DNA of 6,998 nucleotides from Candidatus Altimarinota bacterium (GTDB lineage Bacteria > Patescibacteriota > Gracilibacteria > UBA4473). How positions within the stretch are numbered: the first letter of the stretch is position 1; each line of letters starts with the position of its first letter. The notes beneath the pieces are model-generated. The model saw nothing but the letters and a program-made list of their open reading frames with translations. It searched no databases and was not told the origin of the DNA. Positions 1 through 6,948 of this stretch are shown here, piece by piece. The stretch covers positions 1 through 6,998 of the forward strand of contig JALWQU010000058.1 of assembly GCA_026982915.1 (NCBI GenBank). Direction: 5' to 3'. The position numbers were made by a program, and so were the translations under genes.

Positions 1-2
1 AT

Positions 3-401
3 GTAGTTATTCCAGAAAATAAAGCCACAGCATCACTGTATTTATATACACCATATATTGGAGGATACTATACAGATAAAGGAATCTTCATAGGGGGAAA
101 CTATAATTTTGTAAAAATATTCTTACGCTGGTTTAAAAAAACAACACTCGATTCAGTATATCCTGAATTTAAACCACAAGAATTAACTTTCTACATACCA
201 CAAAATATTGCATCAAAAATCCCTCTAACATTAGTAAACACAACAAATAGACCAACCAGTAATCCATTCTTAGTAGTTGCTAAAGAAACGATACCGTCAC
301 TAACTATTAAGAGTATCAATGTGGACTCAAATGTATCGAAAGAACAAAGAATAAATATTAATGTTAACATCCCTCCAATAAATGAAAAGGAGCGAATAAT
401 A
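3..401 (+). other. IPT/TIG-like extracellular domain segment, in frame with the downstream PNPase
   Basis: This stretch is open in the PNPase frame but has no PNPase motifs. The translation has the rhythm of an IPT/TIG immunoglobulin-like repeat. A TPYIGGYYTDKGIFIGGNY stretch matches the family's G-rich opening strands. LTFYIP (183-200) matches the usual 'LTFxVP' strand, and LVNTTNRPTSNPFLVV (234-278) matches the terminal 'VxNxxGxTSNPxxFxV' strand. A PSLTIKSIN linker (294-320) follows, which would lead into the next domain. Such repeats are typical of large secreted or surface proteins. GC is about 30% by hand count, against roughly 40-50% in the PNPase part. Two of its three Arg codons upstream of position 390 are AGA, a codon not seen in the PNPase body, and ATA is common. 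The family call is by eye and moderate; that this is not PNPase is much surer. The junction lies around 393-407. Confidence 0.5.
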
Positions 402-2057
402 TTTGGAATGATGGATAAAGACGGAAAATTCATCCTCAATCCATCTTTTGATCAGGAAGAAAAAGGCGATCTGAACCTACTAGTTGCCGGAACAACCGAC
501 GCTATCACGATGGTAGAAGCCGGCGCCAATTTGATATCAAATGAAAAAATGCTAGAAGCGTTGGAACTCGCTCATAGTGAGATCAAAAAAGTCTGTCAGA
601 TGCAGACTGATTTCATTAAAGAATTGGGAGATGTTGTTGAACCCTTTGAACCAACAATTGCGGCAAAATCAGAAGTAGCCGAAACATTAGTTGATAAAAT
701 TATTTCAAACGCCGACTTCGACGGAGTAGAAGGCGTGGAAAAGAAAGATGTCAAAAAACGGCTTAAACCGCTGAAAGAAAAACTAATGACAGAAGCCGCT
801 TCTGCTATTGAAGCCGAAGAAGTAACCAAAAAAGAACTTTCAAAAGTGTTTGAGGCTCGGATGAAGGAAAGTACACGACGACGAATTTTTGAAAAAGGAA
901 CACGACTGGACGGACGAAAGACCGATGAAATACGACCAATCACGACAGAAGTCGGACTGTTTAATCGCGTTCATGGATCAGGACTTTTCCAACGAGGGGA
1001 AACACAAGTATTGTCCATGTTGACGGTTGGCGGACCAAAAGATGAACAATTACTCGATGAGCCCGATCGACCAGAATACAAAAAACGATATTTCCATCAC
1101 TATAATTTCCCCCCCTATTCAGTGGGAGAAACACGGATGATGCGAGGACCGGGACGACGAGAAATCGGACATGGCGCCTTGGCAGAGCGAGCGTTGAGTT
1201 ATGTGTTGCCGACAGAAGAAGACGATGAATTCCCCTACACGATGCGAGTGGTTTCAGAAGTTCTCGCCTGTAACGGATCAAGTTCAATGGCTTCGGTTTG
1301 TGGATCGACTTTAGCCTTGATGGACGGAGGAATCCCGATTAAAACGGCTATTTCAGGAATCGCCATGGGACTGGTGATGAATGAAGAAACAGGTGAATAT
1401 CATATTTTATCCGATATCCAAGGCGCTGAAGATGCTGGAGGCGATATGGATTTCAAAGTCACGGGTGATCAAAAAGGTATCACGGCCTTACAAATGGATA
1501 TCAAAATCAAAGGATTAAAGATTGAACTTCTAGCCGAAGCGTTGAAACAAGCTCAAGTTGGTCGAACGCATATTTTGGGAAAAATGATGGAAGCTATTGA
1601 TGCCCCACGCAAAAAAATGAATCAATACGCCCCTCAGATTTATACCGTCAAAGTAGAAGAAGATGACATCGCCACGATTATTGGCAAGGGAGGTGCCACA
1701 ATTCAGGGCATGGAAAAAGACTTCGGCGTAGATATTTCTATCGAAGATTCTGGACTCGTAACCATTTCAGCACTGGAAGCTTCTGGCGCTGAAAAAACAA
1801 TCAAAATGATCGAAGAATTAACTTACAAGCCACAAGTTGGAGATGTTTTTGAAAACTGTGAGGTAAAGAAAATAATGGATTTTGGAGCCTTTGTAGAATT
1901 CGCCCCAAAACAAGATGGATTGGTACATGTCTCAGAAATCGCCAAAGAACGAGTCGAAAATGTAACCGACTACCTCAAAGAAGGGCAAAAAGTGAAGGTT
2001 AAGATTATTGGATTTGAGCGAGGAAAAGTGAAGTTAAGTATGAAGGCGTTGTTGTAG
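3..2057 (+). CDS. pnp: Polyribonucleotide nucleotidyltransferase (PNPase), first RNase PH domain missing, fused in frame to a foreign N-terminus; 5' end outside window
   Basis: PNPase is a cytoplasmic phosphorolytic 3'-5' exoribonuclease that degrades mRNA and releases nucleoside diphosphates. Numbering residues from the GTG at 321, PNPase similarity begins near residue 28 (FGMMDKDGKFILNP). It continues through the alpha-helical linker (about 55-190), the second RNase PH domain (about 195-430), a KH domain with IIGKGG (453-458) and an S1 domain (about 505-576). The catalytic centre is intact: phosphate-binding NGSSS (318-322), Asp371, Asp377 and Lys379 in GDMDFK, and the conserved NFPPYSVGE. 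The first RNase PH domain, normally about 145 residues, is absent: none of its motifs (FFPLTV, IDRPLRPLF) occurs upstream. The frame stays open from GTG 321 back to position 3, so the real start lies outside the window unless translation restarts inside, for example at ATG 408 or 411. The stop is TAG. The PNPase assignment is very sure; whether the gene is intact in the organism is not. Confidence 0.9.
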   Translation, partial: VVIPENKATASLYLYTPYIGGYYTDKGIFIGGNYNFVKIFLRWFKKTTLDSVYPEFKPQELTFYIPQNIASKIPLTLVNTTNRPTSNPFLVVAKETIPSLTIKSINVDSNVSKEQRININVNIPPINEKERIIFGMMDKDGKFILNPSFDQEEKGDLNLLVAGTTDAITMVEAGANLISNEKMLEALELAHSEIKKVCQMQTDFIKELGDVVEPFEPTIAAKSEVAETLVDKIISNADFDGVEGVEKKDVKKRLKPLKEKLMTEAASAIEAEEVTKKELSKVFEARMKESTRRRIFEKGTRLDGRKTDEIRPITTEVGLFNRVHGSGLFQRGETQVLSMLTVGGPKDEQLLDEPDRPEYKKRYFHHYNFPPYSVGETRMMRGPGRREIGHGALAERALSYVLPTEEDDEFPYTMRVVSEVLACNGSSSMASVCGSTLALMDGGIPIKTAISGIAMGLVMNEETGEYHILSDIQGAEDAGGDMDFKVTGDQKGITALQMDIKIKGLKIELLAEALKQAQVGRTHILGKMMEAIDAPRKKMNQYAPQIYTVKVEEDDIATIIGKGGATIQGMEKDFGVDISIEDSGLVTISALEASGAEKTIKMIEELTYKPQVGDVFENCEVKKIMDFGAFVEFAPKQDGLVHVSEIAKERVENVTDYLKEGQKVKVKIIGFERGKVKLSMKALL

Positions 2058-2082
2058 CCAAAAAAAGGCTTGAAATAAACGC

Positions 2083-2112
2083 TTCATAAACGTAGACTCT
2101 ATACTATATAAT
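2083..2112 (+). promoter_or_regulatory. Candidate sigma-70-type promoter for the small secreted-protein gene
   Basis: A perfect -10 hexamer TATAAT lies at 2107-2112, with a weak -35 hexamer TTCATA (4 of 6 consensus bases) at 2083-2088 and an 18-base spacer. Transcription would start near 2119, giving a leader of only about 15 bases before the ATG at 2134 and no Shine-Dalgarno sequence. A second TATAAT at 2128-2133 touches the start codon and is too close to act as -10 for this start. The region is AT-rich, so chance matches are likely. Confidence 0.4.
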
Positions 2113-2133
2113 TTACTAATAAATAGTTATAAT

Positions 2134-2601
2134 ATGCAAACAATCAAAACAAACATCGTTAGTATCGTTGCCTTTGGGTTTATGGTTTTACCACTCAGTA
2201 ACGCTTTCGCTCAAGAAACTATCCCTGATTTCGCAAGAGATATTTTGTCCGATCAGGGAATTAAAAATGTAGATGATGGATCTCGCGATGGATCTTCTAA
2301 TGCGACCATTAATGGCGTTAGTCTTGAAAGGGGTGAGAAACGAATATTTGATGATGGTCAGCAACGGCTTCAGGCTGATGGGAAAGCGCTTCCTTTGAAA
2401 AACAGCAAAAAGTCCATGAATCCTCAAGATATTATAAATAAAGATAGTAATATTAAAACTTCAGCCCCTCTTACAAATAAAAATAACAAGGAAAGTTTCG
2501 GATCAAAGTTAGTTTCTACTGGTTCTGCTAGCTTTATCGCTATATCTTTACTAGCTTTAACCCTTATCTTTTGGGCTGTTTTAAGAAGAAATAAAGCGTA
2601 A
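2134..2601 (+). CDS. Small secreted, C-terminally membrane-anchored protein of unknown function
   Basis: I do not recognise a family. The 155 residues show a clear export layout. A signal peptide (about residues 1-26) has Lys5, a hydrophobic core (VSIVAFGFMVLPL) and a likely signal peptidase I site after AFA (24-26). A polar, Asp/Asn/Lys/Ser-rich central region (27-128) has no Cys and few aromatic residues and is probably largely unstructured. One transmembrane helix (about 131-149) is followed by RRNKA, a positive-inside tail. The predicted topology is therefore an outside polar domain tethered by its C-terminus. There is no LPXTG motif and no lipobox. The start is the ATG at 2134; no Shine-Dalgarno sequence is visible. 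The stop is 12 bases before the FemAB-family gene, suggesting co-transcription and a possible envelope role, which is inference from position only. It uses AGA and AGG for several Arg codons, unlike the PNPase body. Confidence 0.75.
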   Translation: MQTIKTNIVSIVAFGFMVLPLSNAFAQETIPDFARDILSDQGIKNVDDGSRDGSSNATINGVSLERGEKRIFDDGQQRLQADGKALPLKNSKKSMNPQDIINKDSNIKTSAPLTNKNNKESFGSKLVSTGSASFIAISLLALTLIFWAVLRRNKA

Positions 2602-2613
2602 TCAAGAACTTAA

Positions 2614-3636
2614 ATGTCTTATTCTTTCTTTGAATATACAAAATCAGTCCAAAAAGAATGGGATGATTTTGTAAAGCATCACCCACTAGGGTCAATTCAT
2701 CAACTAAGTATTTGGAGGAAATTACAACAAAAAATTCCTGGTCGAGGCGAAATCCTCGGCTTTGGGGTAAAGAAAAATGGGAAAATACTTGCTACAACCT
2801 TCTGCGTAAAAATGGAAACCGGCTTCTTTGGAAAACACTGGTATTATTCCCCCAGAGGTCCTGTTTTTGATATTGAAAATCCAGAACCTTTATCTTTTCT
2901 CATAGAAAAGGTCTTATCAGAACTTACCGCCAAAAAGGGTATATTTTGGCGTTTCGACCCCTATTTACCGCCCAATAAAACACTTCCGCAAAACTTTCAA
3001 ATAGAAGAAGCCACACAAGACTATCAGCCGACTGATACGCTAGAAATAGATTTAACCCTTCCTAAGGATGATATTCTTGCTCAGATGAAACGTCGAGGAC
3101 GAAATGGTATCAATAAAGCCTTGAAGAAAGAAGTTTGTATTGAAACCATTACAAAGCCTTCACCGCAAGACATTGAAGATTTTTATCGACTTAGCAATGA
3201 AACAACTGATCGTGATGGATTCTCAGGACACCCAATAACCTATTATCATCATTTTCTTAAAGAATTAAATCCTTATGCGGTTTTATTTTTTGCAACTTAT
3301 GAGGGACAACGTATTGCCAGCGCTATTTCAACTTTTTGTGGAGATAAGGCTATTTATTATTTTGGGGCGTCAACCTCCAATCGAGAATATAATAAAATAA
3401 AAGCCCCAACGCTTCTACAGTGGTCTATGATTCAATACGCCAAATCACAAGGCTGTAAAACTTATGATTTTTTAGGTATTAGCCCAGAAAACCAGCCGGA
3501 TCACGCTTATGCGGGGATTTCTCAGTTCAAACACGGCTTTGGAGGGTATAGAAAGTGCTATCAACCCGGAAAAGAAATAACGATTAGCCCTTTTTGGCAT
3601 GGGCTTTATCGTTTTATTAAAAAACTGAAAAAATAA
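2614..3636 (+). CDS. FemAB/FemX-family peptidoglycan branch aminoacyltransferase
   Basis: FemAB-family (FemABX) enzymes transfer amino acids from aminoacyl-tRNA onto the stem-peptide Lys or DAP side chain of peptidoglycan precursors at the cytoplasmic face of the membrane. At 340 residues this fits the compact FemX-like form with two GNAT-like domains; no long coiled-coil arm is seen. Family-like motifs include YYSPRGPVF (77-85), QPTDTLEIDL (138-147), the basic MKRRGRNGINKALKK (158-172), TTDRDGFSGHP (197-207), YYFGAS (248-253), APTLLQW (264-270), YDFLGI (284-289) and GISQFKHGFGG (301-311). There is no signal peptide. The C-terminus is strongly basic (IKKLKK), which could favour membrane contact. 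The ATG at 2614 lacks a Shine-Dalgarno sequence, but the protein begins in the usual family register. It lies between a small secreted protein and murC, consistent with wall synthesis. The amino acid and acceptor cannot be read from sequence; FemA-like enzymes with other acceptors also exist. Confidence 0.85.
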   Translation: MSYSFFEYTKSVQKEWDDFVKHHPLGSIHQLSIWRKLQQKIPGRGEILGFGVKKNGKILATTFCVKMETGFFGKHWYYSPRGPVFDIENPEPLSFLIEKVLSELTAKKGIFWRFDPYLPPNKTLPQNFQIEEATQDYQPTDTLEIDLTLPKDDILAQMKRRGRNGINKALKKEVCIETITKPSPQDIEDFYRLSNETTDRDGFSGHPITYYHHFLKELNPYAVLFFATYEGQRIASAISTFCGDKAIYYFGASTSNREYNKIKAPTLLQWSMIQYAKSQGCKTYDFLGISPENQPDHAYAGISQFKHGFGGYRKCYQPGKEITISPFWHGLYRFIKKLKK

Positions 3637-3657
3637 AGATAAGGCCTGAATTTATCT
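3637..3657 (+). terminator. Weak hairpin after the FemAB-family gene
   Basis: AGATAA (3637-3642) and TTATCT (3652-3657) form a perfect 6-bp inverted repeat around a 9-base loop, starting one base after the stop codon. It is followed by GACTTTTCTTC, a broken T-run. The stem is AT-rich and therefore weak, so this may be an inefficient terminator or chance. The rest of the 64-base gap to murC is pyrimidine-rich. It contains only poor promoter-like hexamers (CTGACT at 3656-3661 and CATAAA at 3678-3683, 16 bases apart). Confidence 0.25.
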
Positions 3658-3700
3658 GACTTTTCTTCACAAGTCCCCATAAAACTCCTAAACTCCCCCT

Positions 3701-5011
3701 ATGAACATTCACTTCATCGGGATTGGTGGTATTGGTATTTCTGGACTCGCACAGCTCTGCGCCACTCGTGGCGATACCGTTTCTGGCTCAAATAAAGGTC
3801 AAAACCCTGTTTTTGATATTCTCAAAAAAGCCGGTATCACGAATATCTACGATCAACACGATCCGAAGAATATCCCCCAAAACACCGATCTTATCGTCTA
3901 CACCGAAGCCATCCCAACCGATAATGTAGAACTTCAATACGCTCAGAAAGAAAAGATCCCAACCAAAACTTATTTCCAATACCTCGGGGAAATATCAGAA
4001 GAATACCGAACCATCGCTATCGCGGGAACACACGGCAAGACCACCACCACGGGCCTCATCGCTTGTGGATTTATGGCGGCTGACTTTGACAGTACTATTC
4101 TCGTGGGATCAACGCTTGACGCCTTTGGCGGTCGAAATTTCAAAATCATCAACCCGGTGGCTTTTAATAAAGATTCTCGACCGTGGTTACTGGTGGAAGC
4201 CTGTGAATATCGAGAAAATTTCAAATACCTTAAACCGAAAATTCTCGTACTCACCAATATTGAATTTGACCACGCGGACTACTTTCAGGACGAAGCACAC
4301 TATTTCAAAGCCTTTGAAGACCTTGCAAATCGAAGTAAAATGGTTTGTTACCACGAGCAAGATGAAGCCGTGCAGGCTATGGTGCAAAAGACAACCGCCA
4401 AACCAATCCCCATTCCCGAACAAAGCGCCAACTCGGTCGCTTTTTATCTCAATATTTTTGGCGAAGCCAATAGACAAAATGCCACACTAGCACTTGGATT
4501 AGCGCATTTATTACCCCTTCGGATGGAAGTTTTCAAACTCGGCCTTGGGAAATTCAAAGGTGCGGGAAGACGACAAGAATTTCTTGGCACGGTGAAAAAC
4601 AAAAAAGGTGCAAAAATTAATATTTTTGATGATTACGGACATCATCCAACAGAAATAAGCGCTACTATTGAAGCTTTCCACGAACGATTCCCACATACGC
4701 AAATAACGCTTATTTTTGAGCCACATCAGTATTCTCGAACCCGTATCTTTTTCGATGATTTCGTCCTATCGTTAAAGAAAGCTGATAATCTCGGACTCTA
4801 TCCTATCTACGAAGCACGGGACAGCACCGAAGACTTAGCGGCGGTGGACATAACCGATCTAGCAAAAGCCCTCCCAAACAGCCACCTCATAACGGACATT
4901 AAATCCGTCACAACATTACTGGATAAGGTTGAAGACGATCATATTTGCCTTTTCATGGGGGCGGGTGATATCTCTGATTTTGCACGAGATTTTGTTCGTG
5001 AAATGAAGTGA
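3701..5011 (+). CDS. murC: UDP-N-acetylmuramate--L-alanine ligase
   Basis: MurC joins L-alanine to UDP-MurNAc with ATP, the first step of stem-peptide synthesis in the cytoplasm. The 436 residues cover all three Mur ligase domains. The N-terminal Rossmann-like UDP-binding domain has HFIGIGGIGISGLA (4-17) and VSGS (27-30). The central ATPase has P-loop AGTHGKTTTT (108-117), Glu166 in VEACEY and His191 in NIEFDHADYF. Asn257 and Asn260 lie in GEANRQNA. The C-terminal domain has GAGRRQEF (287-294), FDDYGHHPTE (309-318), EPHQYSRTR (340-348) and GAGDIS (420-425). The GIGGIG opening favours MurC over the related Mpl (usually GICGTFMGG). Two family positions look unusual: Cys168 where many MurCs have Asp in EADE, and Ala256 where His usually precedes Asn. 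The ATG at 3701 is preceded by a C/T-rich stretch with no Shine-Dalgarno sequence, but the protein starts exactly in the family register. It ends with TGA. Confidence 0.93.
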   Translation: MNIHFIGIGGIGISGLAQLCATRGDTVSGSNKGQNPVFDILKKAGITNIYDQHDPKNIPQNTDLIVYTEAIPTDNVELQYAQKEKIPTKTYFQYLGEISEEYRTIAIAGTHGKTTTTGLIACGFMAADFDSTILVGSTLDAFGGRNFKIINPVAFNKDSRPWLLVEACEYRENFKYLKPKILVLTNIEFDHADYFQDEAHYFKAFEDLANRSKMVCYHEQDEAVQAMVQKTTAKPIPIPEQSANSVAFYLNIFGEANRQNATLALGLAHLLPLRMEVFKLGLGKFKGAGRRQEFLGTVKNKKGAKINIFDDYGHHPTEISATIEAFHERFPHTQITLIFEPHQYSRTRIFFDDFVLSLKKADNLGLYPIYEARDSTEDLAAVDITDLAKALPNSHLITDIKSVTTLLDKVEDDHICLFMGAGDISDFARDFVREMK

Positions 5012-5023
5012 TTGAAATACCCT

Positions 5024-6802
5024 TTACTGCACCCCATCAACCTGATGACGCCAGAGTTCAGCATATTTCCCACTAGATTCACTGAGTTCTTTGTGCGTGC
5101 CTGATTCCGTTATTTTGCCCGCTTCTAGAACAATAATTCGATCCATTTTCCGAAGTGTTGAAAGTCGATGCGCGATCACGATCGTGGTTCGCTTCTCCAT
5201 CAGTGTTTCTAGCGCTTCTTGTATGAGCTTTTCCGCTTTAGAATCAAGGGAACTCGTCGCCTCATCAAGGACGAGAATCGGCGCATTTTTGAGCATTGCC
5301 CGAGCGATCGAAACCCGTTGTTTTTGTCCCCCACTGAGCTTTATCCCTCGTTCTCCCACCAGCGTATCGTATTTTTGACTAAAAGTTTCAATGAACTCAT
5401 GCGCATGAGCCATTTTAGCGGCGTTTATAATTTCCGCTTTCGTCGCTCTGGGATTACCGTACGCGATATTCTCCGCTAGACTTCGATGAAAGAGAATTGA
5501 TTCTTGTGGAACATAGGCGATATTTCGTCGTAGATCGTCCTGCGTGATATGACTTATCGATTGTCCATCAATCATGATATTACCACTATTCGTATCCATA
5601 AATCGCAGGAGTAGATTTACAAAGGTTGATTTTCCTGAGCCCGATTCACCAACAAGCCCCACTTTTTCTCCCGCCTTGATCGTAAGGTTGAAATCGGTAA
5701 AAACTTGAGGTGATTTTTTATCGGTTTCGTAGTTAAAATGGACCTTTTTAAATTCAATTTTACCAGACTTTATCCGACAAGATTCGGGTTTTACCGGGTC
5801 TAAGAGGTTTGGTGGATCGGTTATAATTTTCATCATTTCCTCCGCATCCGCTATAGCATTGGCATAGTCTTGGAAAAGTCGTCCCAGATTCCACAGGTTT
5901 TGGAATAATAACCACACAAATGTCTGAATCGCAAAAATAGTCCCGATTGACAGTATTTTTTGATCCCACGCGTCAATCATCACGAAGAGCAAAACCATCT
6001 CTATCCCAATCATCAAAATCGCTTGCCCCAGCTTCATATAACTCCCGGTTCGCCAAGCGGCGGAACGAATGAGGCGTCTCTTGCTAATCGTTTTTTCATA
6101 CCGTTTTTTTTCTATTTTTTTAGCCGCAAAGATCTTCACATTAAAGATATTCGTAATAGTATCGGCCAATTCTCCCGTTACCTTGGAATCACTTTTCCCC
6201 GCTACTCGCCAATAATCAGCCGTATATTTTGCGTAAAAATAAGAACAAATAACATAAAAAATAGTCCACCCAAGAAAAATCAATCCCAAAATCGGAAGAA
6301 AATAATAAATAAAGATAAAAGCCGTCACAAATCGAATAATAATCCCCCAAAGATTCCACTGTATGACATCCGCGATCATTTCAAAGCTCCTGACAAACCG
6401 GTTCGATTTTGACACGAGTCCCCCACTAAAAGTATTCGCAAAAAAACTATAAGAATGGTTTTGGAGTTTTTCAAAAACATCTTTTTCGATATCACGCATG
6501 ACCGACGGCTGAAAATAATCGTTTAAAAATTCCGCCAACCGCCAGCCAAGAAAAGAAGTGGTCAGATAGATGATAAAGATGGTTACCGCTAGACCTTTGA
6601 TCTTATCCAAAACAAGCCCTGGCTTGTCGGCATACTCCGCCATAAGATCGACAATTTCTCGGTAAATCATTGTCGCCCAAAATTCTTGTGCCAGAATCGC
6701 CACGAGTGTCGCGAGAAAGAAGAAAAATAGGTTCCATTTATAGACCCTGGCTTTTTGCCAATAGTATTTCAGAATGATGCCGGTCAGTGGTTTCTTTTTC
6801 AT
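5024..6802 (-). CDS. ABC exporter half-transporter (fused permease and ATPase, MsbA/LmrA-like)
   Basis: This is a membrane exporter driven by ATP hydrolysis, expected to work as a homodimer or paired with another half-transporter. At 592 residues it has the usual length. About six transmembrane helices fall between residues 25 and 305, with clear ones near 26-46, 66-86, 149-169, 171-190, 259-277 and 285-303. The nucleotide-binding domain follows (about 348-590): A-loop Tyr358, Walker A GESGSGKST (385-393), Q-loop Gln433 in YVPQES, x-loop GERG (483-486), signature LSGGQ (489-493), Walker B ILVLDE (509-514), D-loop SSLD (517-520) and H-loop His545. All catalytic elements are intact. The start is the ATG complementary to 6800-6802; no Shine-Dalgarno sequence is seen upstream. 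It converges on murC with 12 bases between the stops. The substrate cannot be read; lipids, peptides and drugs are all exported by relatives, so no gene symbol is given. Confidence 0.95.
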   Translation of the reverse strand: MKKKPLTGIILKYYWQKARVYKWNLFFFFLATLVAILAQEFWATMIYREIVDLMAEYADKPGLVLDKIKGLAVTIFIIYLTTSFLGWRLAEFLNDYFQPSVMRDIEKDVFEKLQNHSYSFFANTFSGGLVSKSNRFVRSFEMIADVIQWNLWGIIIRFVTAFIFIYYFLPILGLIFLGWTIFYVICSYFYAKYTADYWRVAGKSDSKVTGELADTITNIFNVKIFAAKKIEKKRYEKTISKRRLIRSAAWRTGSYMKLGQAILMIGIEMVLLFVMIDAWDQKILSIGTIFAIQTFVWLLFQNLWNLGRLFQDYANAIADAEEMMKIITDPPNLLDPVKPESCRIKSGKIEFKKVHFNYETDKKSPQVFTDFNLTIKAGEKVGLVGESGSGKSTFVNLLLRFMDTNSGNIMIDGQSISHITQDDLRRNIAYVPQESILFHRSLAENIAYGNPRATKAEIINAAKMAHAHEFIETFSQKYDTLVGERGIKLSGGQKQRVSIARAMLKNAPILVLDEATSSLDSKAEKLIQEALETLMEKRTTIVIAHRLSTLRKMDRIIVLEAGKITESGTHKELSESSGKYAELWRHQVDGVQ

Positions 6803-6948
6803 TGCAAGTATTCAAACGAGTAAAAAGGGTTTTTGTTACAGAATTTTTGAGAAGCTTTAGGTAGACACAAAGCAAAGTTTCCCCGCTTTTTGAAAGAGGA
6901 GAACTCAAGGGGGGGTAAATATGCAAGATTAATTCATTTTTATTTTTC
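6803..6948. other. Noncoding gap with G/C-run element, no convincing gene or promoter
   Basis: These 146 bases lie upstream of the ABC exporter. I see no good promoter for the exporter. The part at 6880-6915 has a CCCC run, a CTTTTTGAAAG core, GAGGAGA and then a seven-G run. On the minus strand, TCCTC-TTT-caa-AAA-gc-GGGGA can fold into an imperfect hairpin with a two-base bulge. It is not followed by a T-run, so it is a poor intrinsic terminator for the gene ending at 6949. Its translation gives the Pro/Ser/Leu-rich pattern (PPLSSPLSKSGE) often produced by dispersed intergenic repeats. Confidence 0.4.

Noticed and set aside
1109..1115. Run of seven C in pnp as a frameshift or slippage site
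   Set aside because: The frame is intact on both sides and the run simply encodes the conserved NFPPYS motif.
596..1287. Minus-strand open frames of 115 and 108 codons (596-943 and 961-1287)
   Set aside because: They lie opposite highly conserved PNPase sequence and have the composition of shadow frames.
2056..2070. AGCC / A7 loop / GGCT hairpin after pnp as a terminator
   Set aside because: Only four base pairs and no T-run follows; too weak to call.
4065..4490. 141-codon plus-strand frame within murC
   Set aside because: It is a shadow of the conserved MurC frame with no start signal or domain pattern.
5960..6412. 150-codon plus-strand open frame inside the ABC exporter region
   Set aside because: It is antisense to the membrane domain, low in complexity (Asn/Lys/Ser-rich), and has no recognisable motif.
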